DNA of 64,000 nucleotides from Streptomyces sp. NBC_01255. GTDB taxonomy: Bacteria > Actinomycetota > Actinomycetes > Streptomycetales > Streptomycetaceae. The notes under the pieces are model-generated. The model was given only the letters and a program-made list of their open reading frames with translations, was not told where the DNA came from and did no database searches. Location: positions 496,001-560,000 of the forward strand of contig NZ_CP108474.1 of assembly GCF_036226445.1 (NCBI RefSeq), in the 5' to 3' direction. The position numbers and the translations under genes were made by a program. Shown piece by piece: positions 46,260 to 53,821 of the stretch. Position 1 is the first letter of the stretch. Every line of letters starts with the position of its first letter.

Positions 46260-48196
46260 GGTGTCTCTCCCGTCGGTTGAGTGGTGCGGGTGGCGTCCTG
46301 GACGTCCCCGCCGATCAGCTGCGCCAGGTGCGCCGCGTCCATGCCGTGTGCGGCGAGCACTTCCGCGTCGGTGCCGCAGCGCGGTACGTCGGTGAGGCAG
46401 ATGCCGCGGAAGGCGGTCCCGTCCCCCGCGCCCGTCTCCAGGAGGTGCCGGGCGAGCAGGTCGGCCTGGCCGCCGCTGCCGTACTGGTGCTCGACCACGA
46501 ACACGTGCCGGACGCCGGTCAGCAGTTCGCCCAGCCACAGCGGGTCGACCCGGTTGTGCCAGGGCAGGTCCACCACGGTCAGCTCGACGCCCTGGGCGGC
46601 GAGCAGGTCGGCGGCGCCGAGCAGTTGCGCGAGGACCACCGGGCCGGCGCCGAACGCGACCGCTCGGCCGCCGGTCCGCAGGACCTGTCCCTGGCCGACG
46701 ACGAGGGGCGCGGGCGGCAGATCCGCCAGTTCGGCGGGGACCGGTTGGCTGGAGAGCCGCAGGTAGACGCTGTCCGGGGTGGATCGGCAGTAGCGCAGGG
46801 CGGCGGCCAGTTGGGCGGGGTGGGACGGTTCCAGGATCGTCAGGCCGGGGACGGCGCTGAGCGCCGACACGTCGCGGACCGCCTGGTGCGAGTGTCCGGG
46901 CCCGGCGGGCAACAGCCCGGCGAGCGAGCCGACGTAGACCACCGGCCGCCGCTCGGTGGCGTTGTTGTAGATGTGCTCGTTGGGCCGTGCGTGCAGGAAG
47001 CAGGAGAACGAGTGCACGAACGGCCGCAGACCGCCCGCTGCCAGTCCGCTCGCCATCGAGACCATGTCCTGCTCGGCGATGCCGCATTCGACGAACCGGT
47101 CCGGATGGGCCTCGCGGAACGGGATCAGGCCGGTGTCGAGTACCAGGTCGCCGTCCAGCGCCACGATCCGCGGATCGTCGTGCGCCGCCTCGGTGAGCAG
47201 GCGGCCGTACAGTTCGGGCAGCCGTACCCCGGTCGGTTTCACCGGCAGGTCCAGCGTGCGTTCGACCGGCCGGAGGGCCGGCAGGTCGCGCCTTTCGAGT
47301 ATCTCGTCGGCGGTGTCGAGCAGCTCCTTGTACGCGGAGCGGTAGTCCTCCGGGCTCGGCGCGCCGCTGTGGTGGCGGTAGCGCCATTCGCCGGGTGCCA
47401 TCGAGGTCGCGGCGAACGTCGGGCATCCGCCGCCCTTCACCGTGTCCGCGATGATCACGACGGGCTGCTCCGGGTGGTCCGCGGCGCGGCGGGTGAACGC
47501 CTGCTGCAGCTGCCTGGGGTCGTGCCCGTCGCAGCGCAGCACGCCCCAGCCCGCGGCGGTGAACTTGCCCGGCAGGTCACCGAGGTCGCTGACGTCGGTG
47601 ACGAACGTGTCGGACTGCATGCGGTTGTGGTCGACGACCACGGTCAGCTCGCCCATCCCGTACCGCGCGGCGCTGGGCAGCGCCTCCCAGTTCTGGCCCT
47701 CCTGGAGCTCGCCGTCGCCGGTCATCACCACCACTCGGGAGACCCGGCCGGCCAGGCGATGGGCGAGGATCAGGCCCTTCGCCTTGGAGATGCCCATGCC
47801 CAGGGAACCGGTGTTGAAGGGCATTCCGGGGGTGCCGACGTCAGGGTGCCCGGGCAGGCCGTCGATCCGCCGCAGCCGGTGCAGGAGGTCCTCGTCCAGA
47901 TGTCCGAGCGCGATCATCGCGGCGTACAGTCCGGGCGCGTCGTGCCCCTTCGACGAGAAGTACACGTCGCCGTCGGCTTCGAACGGCCGGTGGAGTTCCT
48001 CCAGCAACAGCCAGCTGACCACGTCGGCGGCGCTGAAGCTGGAACCGATGTGGCCCGACCCGGCACGCGCGATCATGTAGAGAGTGTTGATCCGGGACAT
48101 CGCCGCGAAGGCGAGGGCCCTTTCATGCGGATCGTCGACGTGGCCCAGGACCCGCTCGAACTCGGTACGCGGTATCCAGGCCAAGGACCTGTCCAT
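46235..48196 (-). CDS. Transketolase, single-chain
   Basis: 653 residues with GAGGAGA upstream of the ATG. The N-terminal thiamine diphosphate domain has RAGSGHIGSSFSAADV near 45-60, SSKGHDAPGLYA and GDGELQEGQNWEA near 158. The second half has GDLVLDTGLIPFREAHPDRFVECGIAEQDMVSMASGLA, the pyrimidine-binding part with the catalytic Glu, and a C-terminal domain (FVVEHQYGSGGQADLLA). It transfers two-carbon ketol units between sugars. A dedicated transketolase beside a NeuB-like synthase suggests preparation of a special aldose or ketose for chain extension. Confidence 0.92.
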   Translation of the reverse strand: MDRSLAWIPRTEFERVLGHVDDPHERALAFAAMSRINTLYMIARAGSGHIGSSFSAADVVSWLLLEELHRPFEADGDVYFSSKGHDAPGLYAAMIALGHLDEDLLHRLRRIDGLPGHPDVGTPGMPFNTGSLGMGISKAKGLILAHRLAGRVSRVVVMTGDGELQEGQNWEALPSAARYGMGELTVVVDHNRMQSDTFVTDVSDLGDLPGKFTAAGWGVLRCDGHDPRQLQQAFTRRAADHPEQPVVIIADTVKGGGCPTFAATSMAPGEWRYRHHSGAPSPEDYRSAYKELLDTADEILERRDLPALRPVERTLDLPVKPTGVRLPELYGRLLTEAAHDDPRIVALDGDLVLDTGLIPFREAHPDRFVECGIAEQDMVSMASGLAAGGLRPFVHSFSCFLHARPNEHIYNNATERRPVVYVGSLAGLLPAGPGHSHQAVRDVSALSAVPGLTILEPSHPAQLAAALRYCRSTPDSVYLRLSSQPVPAELADLPPAPLVVGQGQVLRTGGRAVAFGAGPVVLAQLLGAADLLAAQGVELTVVDLPWHNRVDPLWLGELLTGVRHVFVVEHQYGSGGQADLLARHLLETGAGDGTAFRGICLTDVPRCGTDAEVLAAHGMDAAHLAQLIGGDVQDATRTTQPTGETPWKLSATN

Positions 48197-48222
48197 GCAT
48201 TCTCCTCGTGGATGGGTCGGTG

Positions 48223-49032
48223 TCACCAGCAGCTGAACCCGCCGTCCACGGCGAGTTCGGTACCGGTGACGTAGCGGCTCAGGTCGGACGCGAGGAACAG
48301 CAGCGGTCCGGTCAGATCCTCGGCGCGGGCCATCCGCCGCAGCGGCACGCGGGCGTCGAACTTCTCCCGGAACACGGGGTCCTGCGCGCCCAGCACACCG
48401 CCCGGCGACAAGGTGTTGACCCGCACCCCGGCCGGACCCCACAGCGCCGCGAGGTACCGCGACAGCGAGGCGACGCCGGCCTTGGACATGCCGTACGCGG
48501 GCGGTTTCAGGAACGGCGGGTCCACCGGCAGGTGCTCGTACATCCGCGGGTCGGGCGCGAGGCCGCCGTACATCGAGCCGATGTTGACGATGGATCCGCC
48601 GCCGTGCCGGACCATCCTCGACCCGAACACCTGGCACATCCGCAGCGTCCCCTGGGCGTTGACCGCGAGGACGCCGCCGGACACCTCGTCCGGGATGTCC
48701 TCGAAGCGCCAGCCGGTGCCGTCGGCCGACGGCGGACTGTCGACGCCGGCATTGTTGATCAGGACGGTCGGCTCGCCGGCCCGTTCGAGACAGTCGTCGA
48801 GCGCGCGGCGCAGGCTGCCGGTGTCGGTGACGTCCGCGACCAGCGTCGTGAACCGCTTCGGGTCGTGCCGGTCGAGCACGGCCCGCAGCTCCGGCCCGCG
48901 GGTGTCCCGGACGTCCAGGCCCACCACCTCGGCTCCGGCGCCCAGCAGGGCGTCCACCCACACCGGTCCGAGCCGTCCGCACACGCCGGTCACCACGGCG
49001 ACCGAGCCGGTCAGGTCAATCGCGGCCGGCAT
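48223..49032 (-). CDS. Short-chain dehydrogenase/reductase
   Basis: 269 residues; it overlaps the NeuB-like gene by 17 bp. Classical SDR: GSVAVVTGVCGRLGPVW with the glycine motif slightly altered, LINNAGVD, the catalytic Ser in IVNIGSMYGG, Tyr and Lys in YGMSKAG, and LSPGGV plus the C-terminal TGTELAVDGGFS. An insertion between Ser and Tyr (LAPDPRMYEHLPVDPPFLKPP) is longer than usual, as in some sugar-alcohol or gluconate dehydrogenases. Likely it oxidises or reduces a hydroxyl of the polyol intermediate. Confidence 0.9.
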   Translation of the reverse strand: MPAAIDLTGSVAVVTGVCGRLGPVWVDALLGAGAEVVGLDVRDTRGPELRAVLDRHDPKRFTTLVADVTDTGSLRRALDDCLERAGEPTVLINNAGVDSPPSADGTGWRFEDIPDEVSGGVLAVNAQGTLRMCQVFGSRMVRHGGGSIVNIGSMYGGLAPDPRMYEHLPVDPPFLKPPAYGMSKAGVASLSRYLAALWGPAGVRVNTLSPGGVLGAQDPVFREKFDARVPLRRMARAEDLTGPLLFLASDLSRYVTGTELAVDGGFSCW

Positions 49033-50083
49033 CGCCGTCCACCAGGTCGTCCAGGGTGATGTCGGCGTCGGTCGCGAGCGGCCGGCCGAGGCGACGGCCC
49101 ACCACGTCGGCGAGCCGGTCGGGCGTCAGCCCGTCGCCCGGCGACTTGATCGCCACGTCCTCCAGGGTGAGGCGGTGCCCGGCCGGCAGGTCCTTGTGGG
49201 CGACCAGCTTCTTGCCCATCTTGCCCATCGCGGGCCGTTCGCCGTCCAGGACCTTCTTGTCCGCGCTGCCCAGCGAGCGCCGCACCCGGCGCAGTCCGTC
49301 GACCAGTTCGGCGATGTCCGCCTGCTCCAGCGAGAACTTGTGGTCGCTGCCGGGCCGGGTGCGGTCGAGGGTGACGTGCTTCTCCACCACCCGGGCGCCG
49401 AGCGCGTACGCGGTCCAGGCGGCCAGCGGGCCGAGGTCGTGCCCGGAGAAGCCGACCACCGTGTCCGGGAACTCGGACCGGTACGTGGCAAGGACCGCCA
49501 GGTTCAACTCCTCCGGCTCGGCCGGGTACATCGCCGTGCACTGCAGCAGGGCGAGGTCCGGGTTGATCGGCAGGATGGTGCCGCAGGCGCGCCGCACGGA
49601 CTCCATGTCGGCGCCGCCGGTGCTCACGACCAGCGGCTTGCCGACCTTCGCCGCGTAGGCGAGCAGCGGGGTGTTCCTGATGTCCCCGGACGCGATCTTG
49701 ATCGCCGGCACGCCGAGCTCGGCCAGGAAGTCCACGCTGGCAAAGTCGAAGGCGGTCGCGAAGAAGTCCACGCCGAGTTCGGCCGACAGCTGCTGGAGAT
49801 GGGTGTACTCGTGGGTGCCGAACTCCAGGAACTCGCGGTGCGCTCCGTACGTCGGGCCGAAGCTGTTGCGTCCGGGGTAGGGGGAGTCGTACATCGCCTT
49901 GGTGTAGAGCAGGCGGTTGTCCCGCTTCTGCAGCTTGACCGCGCTGGCTCCGGCCGCGGCTGCCTGGCGTACCAGCTCCTCGGCCTTGCCCAGGTCGCCC
50001 TCGTGGTTGTGGCCGATCTCCGCGATCACATAGGCGTCGGTGTCGTCGGAGATGGTCCGATCGTTTACCGTCAGCGCTCTCAT
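49016..50083 (-). CDS. NeuB-like PEP-condensing synthase with SAF domain
   Basis: 355 residues. The barrel has YVIAEIGHNHEGDLGKAEELV (18-38), AVKLQKRDNR, FFATAFDFASVDFL, IKIASGDI, VVSTGG, QCTAMYPAEPEELNL, GFSGHDLG and VVEKHVTLDRTRPGSDHKFSLE. It is followed by a C-terminal SAF/antifreeze-like domain (about 285-350, KLVAHKDLPAGHRLTLEDV). NeuB-family enzymes condense phosphoenolpyruvate with an aldose to make nonulosonic acids. No CMP-transferase or GlcNAc epimerase is present, so the product is probably not a surface sugar but a building block for the NRPS. Confidence 0.92.
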   Translation of the reverse strand: MRALTVNDRTISDDTDAYVIAEIGHNHEGDLGKAEELVRQAAAAGASAVKLQKRDNRLLYTKAMYDSPYPGRNSFGPTYGAHREFLEFGTHEYTHLQQLSAELGVDFFATAFDFASVDFLAELGVPAIKIASGDIRNTPLLAYAAKVGKPLVVSTGGADMESVRRACGTILPINPDLALLQCTAMYPAEPEELNLAVLATYRSEFPDTVVGFSGHDLGPLAAWTAYALGARVVEKHVTLDRTRPGSDHKFSLEQADIAELVDGLRRVRRSLGSADKKVLDGERPAMGKMGKKLVAHKDLPAGHRLTLEDVAIKSPGDGLTPDRLADVVGRRLGRPLATDADITLDDLVDGDAGRD

Positions 50084-50088
50084 GGTGC

Positions 50089-51417
50089 TCAGGTCCTTTC
50101 CAGAAGATCGGTTACCAGCGAAGCGAACCGGTCCAGACCGAGGTCGATCTCCTCCGGCGTGAGCGAGCTGCAGGACAGGCGCAGCTGCCGCTGTCCGCCC
50201 CCCGCCGCGTAGAAGTGGTGCATCGGTGTCCAGATGACCTTGTGCCGCTCGGCCGAGTGGGCGAGCAGGTCGTCGTCGGCGACGAAGGGCACCGTGACGA
50301 CAAGGAAGAATCCGCCGTCCGGCCGGTTCCAGGTGACCGGCGACGGTGCCGGGAAGCGCGTGGCGAGGCCGTCGAGCAGGTGCCGCAGCCGTTGCCCGTA
50401 CCGTGCGGTGGCGTCCCGGTTCGCCTCGCGCAGCGCGAAGCCGCTCTCCAGCAGCTTGCCGCCGATGACCGCCTGCGCGATCGGCGGGGTGTTGACCGTG
50501 ATCATGCTCTTGATCTTCGAGAGCTCGTCGGCGAGTGTGCCGAGGAGCTCTCCGTCCCGGACGACCGGCTGATCCGCCACCACGAACCCGATCCGGGCGC
50601 CGGGCAGGGCGGTCTTGGCGTACGAGCCGAGGTAGACGACCCGATGGCCGGTGTCCAGCGACTTGAGCGTCGGTTTCGGGGGCGCACCGTCGCCGAAGAA
50701 GCCGTACGGGTTGTCCTCGATGATCAGGATGTCCAGCTCGGCGGCCAGGTCGAGGAGCCGGCGCCGGGTCGGCACGTCGAGACTGAGCCCGGTCGGATTG
50801 GCGAAGTCGGGCACCAGGTAGCAGGCGCGGGGCCGCAGTCCGGCCTCGCGTGCGCCCCGTACCTTGGCCGCCAGGTCGTCCAGGTCGATGCCGCTGGTGC
50901 CGCTGTCGACCGGTACGACCGGCATGTCGACCAGGCGGGCCGCGCCGGTGATGCCCACATAGGCCGGTTCGGTGGCCAGGAGGACGTCGCGGTCGCCGGC
51001 GCGCAGCGCGCGCAGCGCCAGGACCATGGCCTCCTGGCAGCCGACGGTCACCAGGATGGACTCGGGGTCGACGTGGATGTTCTCGTCGGTCGCGAGGTTC
51101 CGGGCCACCAGGTCCTGGATCACGCCTTTGGTTCTGCCGTACTGGTAGAGCCGGTTGCGGGCCGTTTCCGCGCCTCGGGCCGTGCCGTCGGTGACGTGTT
51201 CGGTCCAGGTACGCAGGAACCGGTGGACGTCCTCGATCGAGAACCCGCCCGGGTCCGGCCGTCCGGGCGCGAAGGAGACCGCGTCCGGGTACCGGTCGGA
51301 CACCTCGTTCAGCAGGTTCATCGACAGCAGCGCCGGATCGGACAGCGACCCGTGCAGGTCGCCCAGGTCCAGCACCGTCCCGGGCCGTGCCGTCGAGGTG
51401 GGAGAGGACTCGGTCAT
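50089..51417 (-). CDS. hpgT: 4-hydroxyphenylglycine aminotransferase
   Basis: 442 residues; ATG overlaps the Hmo stop as ATGA. It is a PLP aminotransferase of the MocR/HpgT subgroup: SFAPGRPDPGGFSIEDVHRFL, ILVTVGCQEAMVLALRAL, PDFANPTG, IIEDNPYGFFGDG and the PLP lysine in VVYLGSYAKTALPGARIGF. Together with hmaS and hmo directly upstream it completes the three-step route from 4-hydroxyphenylpyruvate to L-4-hydroxyphenylglycine, with tyrosine as the usual amino donor. The assignment rests mainly on this linkage. Confidence 0.92.
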   Translation of the reverse strand: MTESSPTSTARPGTVLDLGDLHGSLSDPALLSMNLLNEVSDRYPDAVSFAPGRPDPGGFSIEDVHRFLRTWTEHVTDGTARGAETARNRLYQYGRTKGVIQDLVARNLATDENIHVDPESILVTVGCQEAMVLALRALRAGDRDVLLATEPAYVGITGAARLVDMPVVPVDSGTSGIDLDDLAAKVRGAREAGLRPRACYLVPDFANPTGLSLDVPTRRRLLDLAAELDILIIEDNPYGFFGDGAPPKPTLKSLDTGHRVVYLGSYAKTALPGARIGFVVADQPVVRDGELLGTLADELSKIKSMITVNTPPIAQAVIGGKLLESGFALREANRDATARYGQRLRHLLDGLATRFPAPSPVTWNRPDGGFFLVVTVPFVADDDLLAHSAERHKVIWTPMHHFYAAGGGQRQLRLSCSSLTPEEIDLGLDRFASLVTDLLERT

Positions 51418-52523
51418 GACTCCTCCCGTCCGTGCGTGCCCGAGGCCCACCGCACGCCCAGCCATCCGGCCGCGGCCACGTTCGGCGCACCGGCGAGGGC
51501 CATCGACACCTCGAGTTCCGAGCGCAGCAGCTCCAGTACTCCGGTGACTCCCCGCTCCCCGCCGGAGGCCAGTCCCCACAGGACCGGCCGGCCGAGCAGC
51601 ACCCCGGACGCACCGAGGGCCAGTGCGCGCAGCACGTCGGTGCCGCTGCGCACGCCGCTGTCCAGCAGCACCTCGCACGCGTCGCCGACCTCGTCCCGGA
51701 TCGCGGGCAGGGCCAGGAGGCTGGGCACGGCGCCGTCCAGTTGGCGGCCGCCGTGGTTGGACACCACGAGGCCGTCCGCGCCGAGGTCCACCGCGCGCCG
51801 CGCGTCCGCCGGGTCGAGAACTCCCTTGAGCACCAGCGGCAATCGTGTCCTTCGCCGCACCCAGTCCACGTCGGACCAGGACAGGGTGGGGTCGATCACC
51901 GCGGCCGCGTGCCCGCCGACGCTCTGCCCTCCGCCGCGTTGGCCGTCGGACAGGTTCACCGGTGCGGCGTGCGCCGGCACGGCGAACCCGTTGCGCAGAT
52001 CGCGCAGCCGCCGGCCCATGAACGGAACGTCCACGGTGAGGATCAGGGCGCGGGCGCCGAGCCGCTCGGCCTCCCCGATCAGCCACTCGGTGCGGGCCCG
52101 GTCGCGCAGCCAGTACAGCTGGAGGAACAGGTCACCGTCGGCGGAGGTCAGCTCGTCGAACGGGCAGCCGGCCAGGGTCGCCGCCGTGAAGGGGACGCCC
52201 GCCGCGGCCGCAGCACGGGACACCGCCGGTTCGCCGTCCGGGTGCACCAGCGAGTGGAACGCCATCGGGGCCACGGCGACGGGCATCGACGCCGGCACCC
52301 CCAGCAGGGTGGTCGTGGTGTCGGCGGTGTCGACCCCGGACAGGACGCGCGGGACGAGGTGACACCGGTCGAACGCGCTCCGGTTGGCGTTCAGGGTCGA
52401 CTCGCCGCCGCTTCCGCCGGCCACGAAGTCGTACACCTCGGGCGCCAGTACGGCGCGGGCACGGTCCTCGACATCGGCGAGGGTGAGCGGATCCGTCGCC
52501 AGGACGGCCGATCCGCTCGTCAC
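51414..52523 (-). CDS. hmo: 4-hydroxymandelate oxidase (FMN alpha-hydroxyacid oxidase)
   Basis: 369 residues, GTG overlapping the HmaS stop as GTGA. It has the glycolate/lactate oxidase fold: FVAGGSGGESTLNANRSAF, APMAFHSLVHPDGE, LFLQLYWLRDR, LTVDVPFMGRRLRD, LVLKGVLDPADAR, VSNHGGRQLDGA (active-site His and Arg), LLDSGVRSGTDVLRALALGA. It oxidises 4-hydroxymandelate to 4-hydroxybenzoylformate in the Hpg route. Complete length. Confidence 0.93.
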   Translation of the reverse strand: MTSGSAVLATDPLTLADVEDRARAVLAPEVYDFVAGGSGGESTLNANRSAFDRCHLVPRVLSGVDTADTTTTLLGVPASMPVAVAPMAFHSLVHPDGEPAVSRAAAAAGVPFTAATLAGCPFDELTSADGDLFLQLYWLRDRARTEWLIGEAERLGARALILTVDVPFMGRRLRDLRNGFAVPAHAAPVNLSDGQRGGGQSVGGHAAAVIDPTLSWSDVDWVRRRTRLPLVLKGVLDPADARRAVDLGADGLVVSNHGGRQLDGAVPSLLALPAIRDEVGDACEVLLDSGVRSGTDVLRALALGASGVLLGRPVLWGLASGGERGVTGVLELLRSELEVSMALAGAPNVAAAGWLGVRWASGTHGREES

Positions 52524-53566
52524 GCCGTGTCCTGTCGCTCGACCGCCTCGTACAGCTTGCGGATGTTGTTGCTTCCGAACGTGGTCGCGCCCCGGCGTTC
52601 GATGATCTCCATGAAGTGGGTGCGGCGCGGGTGCTCGGACCGGGTGAAGATCTGGAACAGCTCACCGTCGTGATCCCGGTCGGCGAGCACGCTGTACTTG
52701 CGCAGCTCCGCCACCGGATGGGCGGACGACCCGAGCCGCTGCTCGAGGTCCTCGTAGTAGGAGTCGGGCGTGGCCAGGAACCGTACGCCGGCGGTGCCGA
52801 GATCGGCGACCGCGTCCACGATGTCCGGGACCGCGAAGGCCAGGTGCTGCACACCACCGCCGCCGTGCTTCCTCAGGAAGTCGTCGATCTGGCCCGGGAC
52901 GGCACCGCTCATGGGCTGCAGCAGCGTCAGCGTCACCCGCCCGCACGGGCTCTGCACCACTTTGGACTGCATGGCCTGCGCGCCGACGTGGATGTCCTCC
53001 TCGAACACCACCTGCCAGCCCAGCATCCGCTCGTAGGACTCCACGGTCCGGTCCAGCTCGCCGGTCTCCAGGCAGACCGCGATGTGGTCGACGCACAGCA
53101 GGTGACGCTTCGCCGGCCCCGTCGTCGCCGTGGTCCCTGTGGTCCCTGTGGTCCCGGTGGTCCCGGTGGTCTCCTCGGTGCGCACCGGTGCGATACCGGG
53201 CAGCGACCAGGGTTCACCGGCGGGCCGGCTCACGAAGGTGTGCGTGACGTCGCCGAAGGCGTCGAGCACCGTGTGGTCCGGCGCTTCCACCCGCAGGGCG
53301 ATGTCACTCACGCCGTCGCCGTGCCGGGCGACGAACCGGGTGGCCGGATGGTCGTCGGTGCGGCCCTCCAGCAGCACCAGGACGACGTCCCGCTGCCGCA
53401 CCGCCACGGCGGTGAACTCCGGGGTGTCCCCCACGGCGATCACCTCGAAGCCGTAGCGGTCGACGAACTCGGCCGCCCGGGTGCGGGCGTCACCGACGGA
53501 GAGTGTGATGTGGTCGATCCCGGCGTCGACAGCGTGCTGATTTCTGGTCTGGGGTGCGGACGACAC
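52520..53566 (-). CDS. hmaS: 4-hydroxymandelate synthase
   Basis: 348 residues; GTG with GGGGGA upstream. It is a two-domain vicinal-oxygen-chelate dioxygenase related to HPPD. Iron ligands are in CVDHIAVC (second domain His), GGGVQHLAFAV and FMEIIERRG (Glu). The C-terminus TTFGSNNIRKLYEAVER fits the HmaS branch. It converts 4-hydroxyphenylpyruvate to 4-hydroxymandelate, the committed step to Hpg; the hmo-hpgT linkage favours this over true HPPD. A Thr/Gly-rich insertion of about 17 residues between the domains is caused by a 9-bp repeat. It heads the eleven-gene operon. Confidence 0.92.
   Translation of the reverse strand: MSSAPQTRNQHAVDAGIDHITLSVGDARTRAAEFVDRYGFEVIAVGDTPEFTAVAVRQRDVVLVLLEGRTDDHPATRFVARHGDGVSDIALRVEAPDHTVLDAFGDVTHTFVSRPAGEPWSLPGIAPVRTEETTGTTGTTGTTGTTATTGPAKRHLLCVDHIAVCLETGELDRTVESYERMLGWQVVFEEDIHVGAQAMQSKVVQSPCGRVTLTLLQPMSGAVPGQIDDFLRKHGGGGVQHLAFAVPDIVDAVADLGTAGVRFLATPDSYYEDLEQRLGSSAHPVAELRKYSVLADRDHDGELFQIFTRSEHPRRTHFMEIIERRGATTFGSNNIRKLYEAVERQDTA
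53130..53171 (-). repeat. 9-bp tandem repeat in hmaS linker
   Basis: GTGGTCCCT or GTGGTCCCG is repeated four and a half times (plus-strand view) and encodes the TTG/TTG linker between the two HmaS domains. The unit is in frame, so its expansion only lengthens the linker. Confidence 0.9.
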
Positions 53567-53821
53567 GAATTCCCCCAAGGCTCGATAATCGGTTTCAACG
53601 GCGGGAACAAGAATTGTCAGATCCCGGTACCGCGACGAAAAAACGCTACGGACGATCACGGAAGAAAGTCAATGCGCGCTGCCACGAGCCGCCGAACAGT
53701 GCGGAACGCGCCTTGCCGCACCTGGGTACCGGGGTATCCGCTATGGGGTTCGTAGGGGTTGCGCGCACCACGGTGACAGGTGAATATGCGTGCGGTTGAA
53801 GCGGCGGACAAGGAGCGGTAC
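53567..53821. promoter_or_regulatory. Divergent promoter region of the two Region 5 operons
   Basis: This 255-bp gap between hmaS (left) and the A-domain gene (right) must carry both promoters. It is locally AT-richer than the genes, with an A6 tract inside GACGAAAAAACGC near 53635-53647. GGGGTT occurs twice 10 bp apart near 53745-53760. I see no StrR-type site here. Confidence 0.5.

Noticed and set aside
53745..53760. GGGGTT direct repeat as a SARP box
   Set aside because: The period is 10 bp, not 11, and the unit is only 6 bp of G-rich sequence; too weak to call.
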